A DNA stretch of 22,129 nucleotides from Bigelowiella natans CCMP2755 (taxonomy: Eukaryota > Cercozoa > Chlorarachniophyceae), in NCBI GenBank assembly GCA_000320545.1, contig ADNK01002966.1, positions 27,501 to 49,629 on the forward strand. Direction: 5' to 3'. The notes under the pieces were generated by a model. That model did not search any database. It had not been told where the DNA came from and saw nothing but the letters and a program-made list of their open reading frames with translations. Shown one piece after another: positions 1 to 9,283 of the stretch. A program made the position numbers and the translations under genes. Every line of letters starts with the position of its first letter. Positions within the stretch are counted from its first letter, which is position 1.

Positions 1-94
1 CACCCAAAAGAAGTATCTTCTCTCCTCTTTTCCTCTCCCACGACGCGTTTATCGCTCGCCCCCCTCTCTCCATCTGGTGGTGGCTACTTCTCAC

Positions 95-288
95 CCGTAC
101 GCGAAGTTCTCCGATATGGGATCGACTAAATACGCAAATGTGGGGAACTCGATCCATTCAAAGGTGTTGGCCAGCATAGGAACCCTGTGCATTGTGTGCA
201 TGTGTTATATCCGTATGCATACAACAAAAGGGGGGGGGGGTGAGAAAGTGTAGCAGACCGAAGAACGCTTCCTCACGTGGTGAGCAAC

Positions 289-329
<41 letters not shown>

Positions 330-492
330 ATATATACATGTATGTGTGTGTATAATGTAGCACAAAAACGTATACCAGTTCTCCTTTAAGAAGGCCCCAG
401 ATTCCGAGAAATACCTTGATAGGTTTCACAAAAGAGAGGAATAATAGAAGCGGGGGAGGGTTGGAGAAGGGGATAGAATGAGATGCATATGC

Positions 493-535
<43 letters not shown>

Positions 536-1017
536 TCATTTCTTTTTATGTGCAAACTCGTCATCGTTGTTAGTCAGTAACACCCATCCGAACGCCATTT
601 TCGTTGGGCTACAGATGGCTTCTGCTCGCTCTGTGTCCAACATACACAAAAACAGCAAGTTTTTCTCAATTCCCCCACACATCCTAGAGTTTCCCAGGTG
701 TTGTTCTCCAAGACTCTCAGTCATCGGCAATGGTATGTGTCAGAACGTGTGGACGCGGAGATAGATTATTGCCGTGATGCTCGTTACTTACCCCTGTTGT
801 GTTTCCATTTATGAGCCCCGCTTTGACATCCTGGTCCTCGACGTCTTGCATCTTGGCAAGGAGCTTCCTGTCGTCGAGACTGCTCAAAGGGCGGGGGTAT
901 ATAACACACCAAACGCATATATTTCTTTTAACTAACTTTGTTATGAAGGACAGCATTGGGAAAGCACCACGCACACGCACATGAAAGCGGCACAAGCGTT
1001 TTCGCTGCCGTCGCCAT
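95..1017 (-). CDS. Unrecognised multi-exon gene, 5' part, running off the left edge
   Basis: I do not recognise the protein. Three exons fit by splice signals and phase. Exon 792-879 follows a GAGCAG acceptor, reads LDDRKLLAKMQDVEDQ and on to NTTG, and ends at a perfect GTAAGT donor. Exon 584-630 follows a T-rich tract ending in CACAG, reads SEQKPSVAQRKWRSDG, and has donor GTGTTA. Exon 95-184 follows ATGCACAG, reads VPMLANTFEWIEFPTFAYLV and on to ENFAYG, and has donor GTGAGA. The phases agree across these joins. A possible first exon, 977-1017, starts MATAAKTLVPLSCA and would splice in phase through GTGTGC, but this is weaker. The visible N-terminal part is hydrophilic and charged, then rich in aromatic residues. 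Later exons lie beyond the window. It is divergent from the GPCR gene, so 1018-1501 may hold both promoters. Confidence 0.5.
290..530. repeat. Two (TA)n microsatellites in an intron of the left-edge gene
   Basis: TA runs lie at about 290-325 and 496-530, and a run of eleven G at 230-240 precedes them. All fall in the inferred 185-583 intron of the minus-strand gene. A short open frame overlapping them is only the Tyr-Ile translation of TA repeats. Confidence 0.85.
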
Positions 1018-1501
1018 TCCAACCCAACATCTCCTCTCTTCCCCAAAACACCAAAGGCAACATCCACAGACACCATCTAGTTCCATTCCGCTATTATAAC
1101 GGTACCCCTTCCAAGTACAAACGCCGAATTTGCGCGGCAGGGAGCAGGGAGGGGATGGATCTCACCTGGAATGGATTATTTCTGGGATGGCTACAGGGCA
1201 AGATTGCTCGCGAGAGACTTCTGCTGTTTTTTACTGCGACAACAAAAATTCCCTTGTCGCACTCAAAATTCCCCGCGAAACATGCCTCGTTTCTGCTGTT
1301 CAGATACGAAGGGAACACCGAGGAAACCAAAACCAGCCCGATTTTTTAACGAAGTCTGACTTAAAAATGGTAGAAATTAAAGGGGATTTGTGTATGAGCG
1401 ACATCATATTCATTGTCGCAGGAAAAACGGCCTTTCTCGTACGAGTACGACTGCCTCTCGGAATTCCAATTCTTAGCCATTATTTGGGGGGAGGAGACCA
1501 G
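1018..1501. promoter_or_regulatory. Intergenic region between divergent genes (putative shared promoter)
   Basis: This 484-base gap separates the inferred first exon of the minus-strand gene on the left from the inferred GPCR start codon on the right. It contains no microsatellite and no open frame I believe to be coding. I see no core promoter element I would defend. The promoter role rests only on the head-to-head arrangement. Confidence 0.3.
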
Positions 1502-2343
1502 ATGCGAGATATTGCAGCGGCCATCATTCTAGGCCTTTGCGGGAGCGTCTATGGAGCTGACACCGAGGATAATTTTACAGCGAAAGTGCGTGCGTGCATG
1601 CATGCGTGTGTGTGTGGGGGGGGTGGTGGTTTGAGTCGCGCCATTGACAACTCTCTCACAGAAAATGCGTTTTGCCGCCCTCTTTCAGCAAGACCAGACC
1701 ATCGTTACTGTCGCGGCTGTGTTCTCTGTATTCTCCTTCATAGGGTAGGGAAGTAGATAGCGATGTTGGAACGATTGTAGAGAGCTATGATGCATTCTGT
1801 TATCTTCATGTCTCGAGCTATCTAATATCTCTCGTCATCGCGACTCCGCTCTCCTTTATTGCCCATGCTGGGTTTCAGATCATCTTTTATCGTTTTCATG
1901 TACTTGCGACATCCGAAGGTAGTAATAGCAGTAGCAGTAGTAGGAGTATGAGTAGTAGTCGCTCTCCTCGCTATGATGATAAACTATACCCATTAACTCA
2001 AATAGCTCCGAAGCTTGATGTTCCGCCTCGTCGTCTGGATTTCAGTCTCCGATATAATTTCCTCCCTCGGGCTTCTTTTCGGTACCGCACTTCCCCACGA
2101 ACTCACACACTTTCTGCTGTACGCTTTTCGGCTGCGGGTGGGGCCTTGGTTACGTGCTCATCCTCGAATATCCTCGCTCCTTCCAGGAAATCCATCGGAT
2201 GGATCAGGCGCTTGTTACGCGCAGGTTGTGACTTATAGTTAGAGCCCTCCTGAACGAACTTTAATTTACCAGGAAGATACATCTGGATAGATTAGCAAAT
2301 GTTCCGATTTGAAAATTAACAGGATACTTGCGCCCTCTTTCCC

Positions 2344-2390
<47 letters not shown>

Positions 2391-4681
2391 TTGTCTGGCT
2401 CTTGGTTTCCCCCCCTCCCCTTCCTTTCCCGTTTCCTATGGTCCTCCACAGGCAGTGCTCACGCAGCTATTCCAAATAGCTTCGATGCTGTGGACGGTCG
2501 CAGTAGCACTGGTGGTACAGATGGTTTGGAGCAAATCGAGAACGCTTGCTCAACTCGACGTATACCCATAATTAACCACAATCACAATGTGCTTTTACAG
2601 TAAAGGCATCTTGCCTCTGTCAATGAAAATCTTCTGAATTTACTTTATGTGCTTGTCTACTTTCCCCTCCCACCGCCTCCCCCTCCCCCCCCTACATTAT
2701 CAGGCTGATTACTGGAAGATACACGCAGTCGTGTGGGGAAGTAAGCTCATGGAATGCATGAGCAAATTGGATTTGCGACTAGATGATAATAATGATGATA
2801 GTGATAATGATGATGACGGGGATATAAATGTTAGTGATGGTGATGATGATGGTGATGATTCTTCTGCAAGCGGAGCGAGGTGAGAAAGTGGATTGCTTTG
2901 TTTTTGAAATGTTATTCAAGCCACCGTTCTCCTAGCCATACCAGCTGCAGCAAGCAGGAATTATGGAGAAACGGCAGGGTCAATGAACAACGATGATGAC
3001 GAGGATATTCTCGATGACGATGATGATAATGACGATGATATTGATGATGATGATGATATTGATGACGATGATGATAATAATGATGATGATGATGATGATG
3101 GTGAAAAAGGCGTGGTTGAGAGTTAATGTAGCACGCATTCTGTGAATGTCCTGAAAAATAGCGAGTAAATTGCGACGAAACGGTTGATCGTTACAACTGC
3201 GAGGCGAGAGCTGCATCTTCGTGTCGCTGTTTATTCTCTGCGCCAACTGTTATTTATGCAAGAAGAAGAATACGGAGAAGACAACGATGACCCTGTGATG
3301 TTTGACTTATACGTGCTGCTAGATGGTTCTTATTCGTCTTTGCGGCTTTTCGTTAATTGCTCCTGGGCGATGATGTGATAATACATTCCCAGATGGTGCT
3401 GGATCACGGTGCATCGGAGAGAAGCATTGGTTGATATATAATAGTCTTGCTCTCCTTCATTCTTCTTCTTCTTCTTCTTCTTCTTCTTCCTCTCGCTTGT
3501 TCATGGATGATACTAGCAACCACACTCGTCTACAACATGAGAGCCTTGAGAGAAGACCCAATCGAATCCAAGATATTGAGAAATGAGGAGGAGGACATAT
3601 GTTTACCGAATAGGGGACGGCGTGGCGGTTTGTGTGCTTCTACATTCCTCTCTGGTTCATCGCCGCGTACAACCTGAGGGTATTCTGGGTGGTGAGAAGT
3701 CAAGTAAAGCAGGTAGTGCTGATGGATTAGCAAAGCTGCTGACAACGGCAAAAGATAGCACGAACGATAATACCTCGAGAGGCAAGCATTCCGGAGGGGC
3801 AATGATCGATGAGCTTTCGGTTCAACGACGTGTTTCTTTTTAAATATATCAAGTAGTAAAATAAAAGAGACGATAGGAGCATCGTCGATGGTCCGTGTGC
3901 CTCGACAGATTTCACCAATCTTTATCATCTTTTGCTGTGTACAAACCAACCCTCAATGACCCCGAGTATGTTGTTAATAAAAGATATCAGCCAATGGGGC
4001 AGCTCTCCCCCGCAGCGTGCAAGCTCTGGCAAGAATGGTTATGCATCACCGCAGTTCTCATCCTACTCTCCATCATCGCCATTTGTCATCTTCAATATAA
4101 TGAGTATTCTCACAGCCCTCCCCCCCCCCTCCTCTCTGCCTCTCTTTCTATCACTCTGCAAAGGTGTGGTACCCTGTTGTGCTTGTCATTTGCTACATCT
4201 TTGGCACTATAAACCGGTAATGACCGCACACGCCACTCTCCTGATAGTAGTGATTACACGTTTTCGAAAGAATGGTTACAGAAGATAGCGACATAAGGGC
4301 AGAGAGGGTAGATTTAACGAATATGCAAGGAGGATTTTGTAGTATACACTCCTAATCAGAATAAAATTAGTAGTACGTCCTATTTACTTATATGGCTTGT
4401 GCGTGTGTGTGTGTCTGTGTGTGTGGTCGATTCCTAGCATTCAAAACATCTTCAGTCCCCCAATCTACGAGATTGTCATTCTGCACGCATTATTCCAAAG
4501 CTCACAGGTGTGGCACGACATCGTCCCTCATCATCCTCATCATCCCCATCATCGTTGTCGTCATCATCATCATAGAAACATGGCTTACTGCACGATGTAG
4601 ATAGTTCTTACATATCTTTATGCTTATTCGCCGTGGTATATTCGTTTATTCAGTAGATTGAGAGTATACGTACGTGCACAT

Positions 4682-4719
<38 letters not shown>

Positions 4720-4757
4720 TATCTGTATACGTGTACGTGTCAGATGTATTGATTTTA

Positions 4758-4796
<39 letters not shown>

Positions 4797-5626
4797 TGGA
4801 TTTTCAGGGCATTGGCAATGCTATTGTTTATGGGACAACACCATCCGTGCAAGAGGTCGGTGTTTTACCTGTTTCATAGCCGCGCAAAGCAGCATTCGAG
4901 TAGGGGGGGGTGATATTCTCAATATTCGTTGTTCACCACGATAACATCTGTTTCAGTATATTTTATCACCATCCTCATCACCATCGTCGTCATCCTCATC
5001 ATCATCATCGTTACAATCGTAAAAACTTTAATTTGTAATGTACAAATACATACTGGCCCACACACACACGCACACATATATTTATATTGATCGATATATG
5101 TCTATCACAACTGTGCTTATGTGATTAGGCGTTGGGGGAGATGGTATATGGTAAGAATTCGGCCCAACAAAAGTAACAAAATAGCAGCTCTGCAGCAACG
5201 ACGATGATGATGATGATGATGATAGTGATGATGATGATGATGGGATGATAATGCTGACTCGAATGTAAACGAAGTGAACGATAAAGATCCCAGAAGATGA
5301 TGAAGAAGAAGGAGAGCATTTCGAAAAAATATACTATCTTCTCTCTGATGATTTCCTCTCTGTATAGCCAAACAAAGCACACAAGGAAATGTGCCATAGT
5401 CTCCACACACGCGCGCGCGCGCACACACACACACACACAGACACATACACACACACACGCACATGCACGCACATGCACATACACTTCCGTGCACTTTAGC
5501 ATAACACCACTCATTGACATCTCATGGAAAAGGCCTAAAATTGATTCGCGTGTCGTTAGTATGATTGACGAGGAAAGCAACTTCGAGCCTGCTGTAGAGC
5601 TGTCACAATCAGAAACCAAATACTGA
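1502..5626 (+). CDS. cAMP-receptor-like seven-transmembrane GPCR, 12-13 exons
   Basis: Spliced exons: 1502-1585, 1689-1744, 1879-1918, 2006-2081, 2187-2224, 2452-2559, 2704-2740, 2921-2978, 3393-3429, 3614-3712, 4164-4216, 4438-4507 and 4808-4855, then either read-through to a stop at 4877-4879 or splicing to a tail exon at 5500-5626. All introns are GT...AG and all phases agree. The 268-residue core has a signal-peptide-like start (residues 1-18), TM1 about 31-55, TM2 64-86 (RLVVWISVSDIISSLG), TM3 99-122 (LFQIASMLWT), TM4 138-156, TM5 183-202 (FYIPLWFIAAYN), TM6 213-228 (ending GTINR) and TM7 236-261 (HALFQSSQ then GIGNAIVYG). WCWI at 167-170 before TM5 and the Cys at 95 before TM3 would form the usual extracellular disulfide. 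These motifs mark the slime-mould cAMP receptor/Crl family: plasma-membrane receptors acting through heterotrimeric G proteins. The ligand cannot be inferred. Least certain are the ends of the 3393 and 3614 exons and the C-terminus. Confidence 0.85.
2349..2392. repeat. (CT)n microsatellite in a GPCR intron
   Basis: This run of CT with few interruptions lies in the 2225-2451 intron, followed by C-rich sequence up to the 3' splice site at 2451. It extends the pyrimidine tract of that acceptor. Confidence 0.9.
2784..3104. repeat. (GAT/GAC)n microsatellites in GPCR introns
   Basis: Imperfect GAT/GAC triplet arrays lie at about 2784-2862 and 2990-3104, on either side of the small exon 2921-2978. 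They translate as Asp runs or, on the other strand, Ile runs, and I treat them as intronic because the GPCR splices cleanly around them. Confidence 0.85.
3462..3490. repeat. (TTC)n microsatellite in a GPCR intron
   Basis: This TTC run sits in the inferred 3430-3613 intron. In one frame it yields a leucine run that imitates a transmembrane helix, but the true TM5 is encoded after it at 3614-3712. Confidence 0.85.
4682..4793. repeat. (CT)n and (CA)n microsatellites before the TM7 exon
   Basis: CT repeats at about 4682-4716 and CA repeats at about 4765-4793 lie in the 4508-4807 intron, just upstream of the TTTTCAG acceptor of the TM7 exon. Confidence 0.9.
5198..5475. repeat. (GAT)n and (CA/CG)n microsatellites upstream of the tail exon
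   Basis: GAT repeats at about 5198-5242 and a mixed CACACA/GCGCGC tract at about 5403-5475 occupy the region between the TM7 exon and the tail exon. Long open frames crossing them on either strand are repeat translations. Confidence 0.85.
5500..5626 (+). CDS. Probable C-terminal tail exon of the GPCR
   Basis: After a CACTTTAG acceptor, an open frame reads ITPLIDISWKRPKIDSR and continues with serine- and acid-rich sequence to QSETKY and a TGA at 5624-5626. It looks like coding sequence rather than microsatellite noise and lies on the same strand just after the TM7 exon, where a cytoplasmic tail would be expected. It starts with one base of a split codon, whereas the TM7 exon seems to end on a whole codon at 4855. 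An extra small exon would therefore be needed; 5366-5388 (PNKAHKE) would fit in phase after a good TATAG acceptor but has a poor donor. The alternative is that the receptor simply ends at 4879 and this frame is chance. Confidence 0.45.
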
Positions 5627-6267
5627 TGATAAATAATGATGGGGCTTTGACAAAGCAGTGATTTCGCACATTCCCTCATTCGAAGCTCTCCAGCAATGCA
5701 AATGCGCGTAAGCAACACCTGAGCAGAGAATGCAATGGAAACAATGACGAATGCATAAGTACGGTCCGTGCTGTGATGATGTGCGCTCGAGACAATAGAT
5801 ATCCGGCCGTGGGACACAGATAGATTAATCCGCCATTTGTGCATTTTGTTGTGGAATGAATGAAGCTTTTACATGTTTGATTCGTGCATGTAGCGTACGC
5901 ATACGTGTGCACACGATGGCAAGCAAGTGGAAGAAGGGAGTGTGAGGACAAGGTGTGGGACTTCACAATCACAGCAACTGCAACAAGTGAATCTAGGAAC
6001 ATGCACACGCTTTGCATGATGTCATCGAGCGCATTTGTTTCACTGATCCAAAGCAAATGACGTCGTTTGTAGTAGCTCAAGAGCTGTGCACACATTGTCT
6101 ACAACAGTGCAAAAATGATTGATGTCTACGTGCACACAAGATGCAATGAACAGCTAAAGCAGCAGATTTGATGATTTCATGATGCTTTTTGGTGAGATCA
6201 TTTTTCAGTGTTTGAATGGTCACTGGCATCGGCGGATTTTCTGTTAATCTACCGCCTTCTTCAGGTC
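5627..6267. other. Convergent intergenic region
   Basis: This stretch separates the 3' ends of the GPCR and Sel1 genes. I see no convincing gene. At its right end, about 6245-6267, the complement still resembles the start of another Sel1 repeat unit (DLKKAV) before more stops appear. Confidence 0.5.
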
Positions 6268-7188
6268 TTACTCCACGCCCAAACCCTGTTGGCGGCAATA
6301 TTTCAGATTGAACTGAGCTTTGCTGTGTCCTTGGTCGGCGGCTTTTGCATACCACTCGACCGCCTTCTTGAGGTCTTGCTCCACGCCCAAACCCTGTTCG
6401 TAGCAATATCCCAGATGAAACTGAGCTTTGCTTTCACCTTGGTTGGCGACTTTTGTGTACCACTCGACCGCCTTCTTGAGGTCTTGCTCCACGCCCAAAC
6501 CCTTTTCGTAGCGATGTCCCAGATTGAACTGAGCTTTGCTTTCACCTTGGTCGGCGGCTTTTGTATGCCACTCGACCGCCTTCTTGAGGTCTTGCTCCAC
6601 GCCCAAACCCTGTTCGTAGCAACATCCCAGATTGAACTGAGCTTTGCTTTCACCTTGGTCGGCGGCTTTTGCATACCACTCGACCGCCTTCTTGAGGTCT
6701 TGCTCCACGCCCAAACCCTGATGGTAGCAACATCCTAGATTGAACTGAGCATTGCTGAGTCCTTTGTCGGCGGCTTTTGTATACCACTCGACCGCCTTCT
6801 TGAGGTCTTGCTCCACGCCAAAACCCTGATGGTAGCAAATTCCCAGATTGTACTGAGCTTTGCTGTGTCCTTGGTCGGCGGTTTTTGTATACCACTCGAC
6901 CGCCTTCTTGAGGTCTTGCTCCACGCCAAAACCCTCATCGTAGCAATATCCCAGATTGAACTGAGCTTTGCTGTTTCCTTGGTCGGCAGCTTTTGTATAC
7001 CACTCGACCGCCTTCTTAAGGTCTTGCTCGACGCCCATATTATTATAGTAGCAATACGCAACCATTACCTGAGCTCTGCTGTCACCCTTGAGCGCTGCTT
7101 TGAAAAACCATTTAAATGCCTCTTTCATATTTTTCTTTACGCCGTCGCCATTGTAGTAACACCATCCTAGGTCGTATTGAGCCTCGCT
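6268..7188 (-). repeat. 108-bp tandem repeat array encoding Sel1 units
   Basis: About eight and a half head-to-tail copies of a 108-base unit are present. The core CTCAAGAAGGCGGTCGAGTG recurs almost unchanged in copies two to eight. Copy one, nearest the N-terminus, is diverged, and the last copy is cut by a stop. Confidence 0.9.
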
Positions 7189-7701
7189 ACTCCCGTTATT
7201 CGCTTCCACTATGTACCACTCGATGAATGCAGCTGCAATGTTTACAGAGCCAAGAGTCATACCCATTCTGAGATTGGAAAATGAAAATTGAAGCAAACTG
7301 TCTTGCATTGAGTTCTTTGATTCCATGGAATCTGGTAATGAGAATGCTCCTGGTTTGGTCGATGCCATCACATCTAATCTATCAGTAGTTGCGGTTCTCG
7401 CTGTTTTGCGTTTCTTTTTGTTTCCGATGCACCTATCTTTGACTTCTGCACTCGTTCTGCAGTTGCTAGAACCAGAGGGGTTCTTCCTCAGTTGGAAGGA
7501 GGCTTTACGGGAAATATCGACCGACAGCATCTTGATAGCACTCTGACGAGTTACATAGATGCGGTCTTCTTGCGTCTGTTTGCTCGTATTATGGTTGTGT
7601 GCATTGGGGTTGGTCTGATTGGGTTGATAGAATGTGTTACTCCCATCATTAGGAGCGGGACAGGGGCATCCGTCGTGGGATTTCGCAACGATTCTTCCCA
7701 T
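6268..7701 (-). CDS. Sel1-repeat (SEL1-like TPR) protein
   Basis: This is a single uninterrupted frame of 477 residues. Residues 1 to about 170 are low-complexity and basic (a KKKRK cluster near residue 95) with no signal peptide, so a cytosolic or nuclear protein is likely. From 7188 downward there are eight full 36-residue Sel1-like repeats and a partial ninth. The pattern is SKAQFNLGYCYEQGLGVEQD then LKKAVEWYTKAADQGE, with the usual Ala, Gly and Leu positions of the Sel1 family. Sel1 solenoids are protein-interaction scaffolds, for example in ER-associated degradation and signalling; no partner can be inferred. The first repeat is divergent, the later ones nearly identical in DNA. The frame ends at GVE plus TAA exactly where every other repeat has a CAA Gln codon, so the present C-terminus looks like a recent nonsense truncation. 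Confidence 0.85.
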   Translation of the reverse strand: MGRIVAKSHDGCPCPAPNDGSNTFYQPNQTNPNAHNHNTSKQTQEDRIYVTRQSAIKMLSVDISRKASFQLRKNPSGSSNCRTSAEVKDRCIGNKKKRKTARTATTDRLDVMASTKPGAFSLPDSMESKNSMQDSLLQFSFSNLRMGMTLGSVNIAAAFIEWYIVEANNGSSEAQYDLGWCYYNGDGVKKNMKEAFKWFFKAALKGDSRAQVMVAYCYYNNMGVEQDLKKAVEWYTKAADQGNSKAQFNLGYCYDEGFGVEQDLKKAVEWYTKTADQGHSKAQYNLGICYHQGFGVEQDLKKAVEWYTKAADKGLSNAQFNLGCCYHQGLGVEQDLKKAVEWYAKAADQGESKAQFNLGCCYEQGLGVEQDLKKAVEWHTKAADQGESKAQFNLGHRYEKGLGVEQDLKKAVEWYTKVANQGESKAQFHLGYCYEQGLGVEQDLKKAVEWYAKAADQGHSKAQFNLKYCRQQGLGVE

Positions 7702-7812
7702 TTCCTGAACACCATTTACCTAGATGCACGAACGAACGACAGGAAAATGACATTTCGTACGAAAGCTTCATTCTAATCCACGAAATGGAAATATTTTTAC
7801 ACTCTCTTTGTC

Positions 7813-7849
<37 letters not shown>

Positions 7850-7853
7850 TATT

Positions 7854-7896
<43 letters not shown>

Positions 7897-7987
7897 CGAA
7901 AAAAAAACTTTTGCATTTACATTCATACACATCCACACACTCATACATTTATGCATGTATGTGTGGAAAGATCGTCATCTCATAGTA
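7702..7987. repeat. Intergenic spacer with (CT)n and (TA)n microsatellites
   Basis: CT repeats at about 7815-7847 and TA repeats at about 7859-7892 lie between the start of the Sel1 gene and the 3' end of the minus-strand frame to its right. No gene is seen here. Confidence 0.75.
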
Positions 7988-8650
7988 TTATTCCACCTGC
8001 TTCCCATCGAGACCCATGCCCTTCTGAAGCGGTGGCGAGCTTTCAATATCCATGTCCTCTCCCATCGCTCTCGTGTCGGAAAGTGAGATATTTTCTACAC
8101 TTGACGGTAATACAGCACAAGCAGCAGTTGTTGCATCGCGTATTCCTCCAAATTCCTTCTTCTCTTTTCTGGTGGTACGGCTTGTCGAAAGCGATGGGCT
8201 GAACTCGATGATAACATTCTTGCCAGCCTGTTTATACCGAACGCGAGATATTCGTTTGCGGAAGAATATGCGAAGAACAGAAATTCCAGTCAAATCATCG
8301 CTCGTGTTTCTCCTTTTGTTTGTTCTTTTGAACAATTCGATGACGTTGAAGGAGGCTGACTTCTTGGTTGCACCGGTTAGACAACTGATCCGCATTTGTT
8401 CCTCTCCGATCCATTCGCAATCTTCAAATCTTTTCCGGGGTCGTACATAATTAAAAATCTTGCACGGAATGATTGCCGAAAAACTACGGTCGGCATCTGA
8501 CCACTCGACTTCGAGCTTGTCACGGTTTTTCACCGGATATGTCAGTGCTTCCTGAACATGTTGGGCAGTGTAGACTTCTTTCGCGTCAACATTCTGAGCA
8601 GTGTAAATTTTGCTGTTGTCGGGCAATCGCACATAGGAGATGCAGAAAGA
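7988..8650 (-). CDS. Unrecognised open frame, probable 3' exon of a minus-strand gene
   Basis: An open frame of about 220 codons ends at a TAA on 7988-7990. It reads YVRLPDNSKIYTAQNV near its start, then DKLEVEWSDADRSFSAIIP, a charged middle and GLDGKQVE at the end. Residue use looks like a real soluble protein, but I recognise no family. There is no in-frame ATG at the 5' end. The same frame stays protein-like further upstream at 8654-8710 (LTYYMQINNSTEEEA) but across a TAA at 8651-8653, with a TGA at 8711-8713. The 5' structure is therefore unresolved: a missed splice, a nonsense mutation or a sequence error. A short internal duplication gives YTAQNV and YTAQHV eleven residues apart. Signs of decay cannot be excluded. 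Confidence 0.5.
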   Translation of the reverse strand, partial: SFCISYVRLPDNSKIYTAQNVDAKEVYTAQHVQEALTYPVKNRDKLEVEWSDADRSFSAIIPCKIFNYVRPRKRFEDCEWIGEEQMRISCLTGATKKSASFNVIELFKRTNKRRNTSDDLTGISVLRIFFRKRISRVRYKQAGKNVIIEFSPSLSTSRTTRKEKKEFGGIRDATTAACAVLPSSVENISLSDTRAMGEDMDIESSPPLQKGMGLDGKQVE

Positions 8651-8979
8651 TTATGCCTCTTCTTCGGTAGAATTGTTGATTTGCATGTAGTAGGTCAGAT
8701 TTGGCCCGAATCACACCTTTCCTGAAATAGAAACGAGAGAATCAATGAAACATTCAAGAACTGCATGTGAATCATCGCAATCACTTTAATCACTTGAAAT
8801 ATAAAGTCCGGAGAGTGATGAATTCCAAACGATTGCTCTGTGGATGGTGGTGGGGCAGACAGATATGGCAGACAGGTGTCCCGTTCCTTCGTTTGAGAGT
8901 CGCAACAGTTTCTAATTTCTAATAAATAAAAATAGATTTGAACGCAAGTCGCATCCCAAAAATCAATGTGACTTTCTAC

Positions 8980-9105
8980 CTGTTCGTCCCTTCCCGCAAA
9001 ATTCTTGGATCTTTTGCTTGCAATGATGGCTTTGACAACCTTTGGCACAACATGACGACACACGCAACGACAATGAAAATCATAGGGTATTCTGGAGGAA
9101 ATCAC
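8980..9105 (-). CDS. Possible 5' exon of the minus-strand gene at 7988-9105
   Basis: From an ATG at 9105 a frame reads MISSRIPYDFHCRC and then KVVKAIIASKRSKNFAGRDE, ending at a consensus CAG|GTAGAA donor at 8979. A good acceptor (TTTCTATTTCAG) lies downstream near 8721. The frame after that acceptor does not join cleanly to the 7988-8650 frame, so linking the two is inference. Part of this sequence resembles the GATGGCTTTGAC repeat seen again near 9237-9283. Confidence 0.3.
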
Positions 9106-9236
9106 TGCGAGTGCAACTGTGCGACTACGACAATAAAAATCCTATCAGACTCCATAGATGATCTTCGGATACAGTACTAGATAGATCTAATACTCACATA
9201 CGTATTTTCCAAGTTTACCGTGCGGCGATGAGCACG

Positions 9237-9283
9237 ATGGCTTTGACTACATTGTTCATTGTTCATTGATGGCTTTGACTACT
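9237..9283. repeat. Short direct repeat GATGGCTTTGACTAC
   Basis: Two exact copies of GATGGCTTTGACTAC lie at about 9237 and 9269, separated by a doubled TTCATTG motif. A related copy (GATGGCTTTGACAAC) occurs at about 9026 and a weaker one near 9323. The remainder of 9106-9701 shows no convincing gene. Confidence 0.6.

Noticed and set aside
717-1076. Continuous 119-codon minus-strand frame
   Set aside because: Only the 792-879 part looks coding, ending at a perfect GTAAGT donor. The sequence on both sides reads as intron or untranslated sequence.
1130-1756. 208-codon plus-strand frame
   Set aside because: Only the segment from ATG 1502 to 1585 is used, as the first GPCR exon. The following part is an intron with a TGCG/TG repeat, and the next exon is read in another frame.
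3447-3600. Leucine-rich frame that looks like TM5 of the GPCR
   Set aside because: It is the translation of a TTC microsatellite in an intron. The real TM5, with FYIPLW, is encoded in 3614-3712 in the right order and phase.
5125-5844. 239-codon minus-strand frame
   Set aside because: It crosses CA and GAT microsatellites and reads as Cys-Val and Ile runs; it also overlaps the probable GPCR tail exon.
6268-6270. Alternative genetic code with TAA read as Gln
   Set aside because: TAA replaces a Gln codon here, but a nearby TAA falls at a Trp position, another TAA interrupts the minus-strand frame at 8651, and the other genes behave normally with all three stops. A point mutation is simpler.
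6208-7170. Plus-strand open frames across the Sel1 array
   Set aside because: They are repeat-propagated antisense frames; the minus strand encodes clear Sel1 units.
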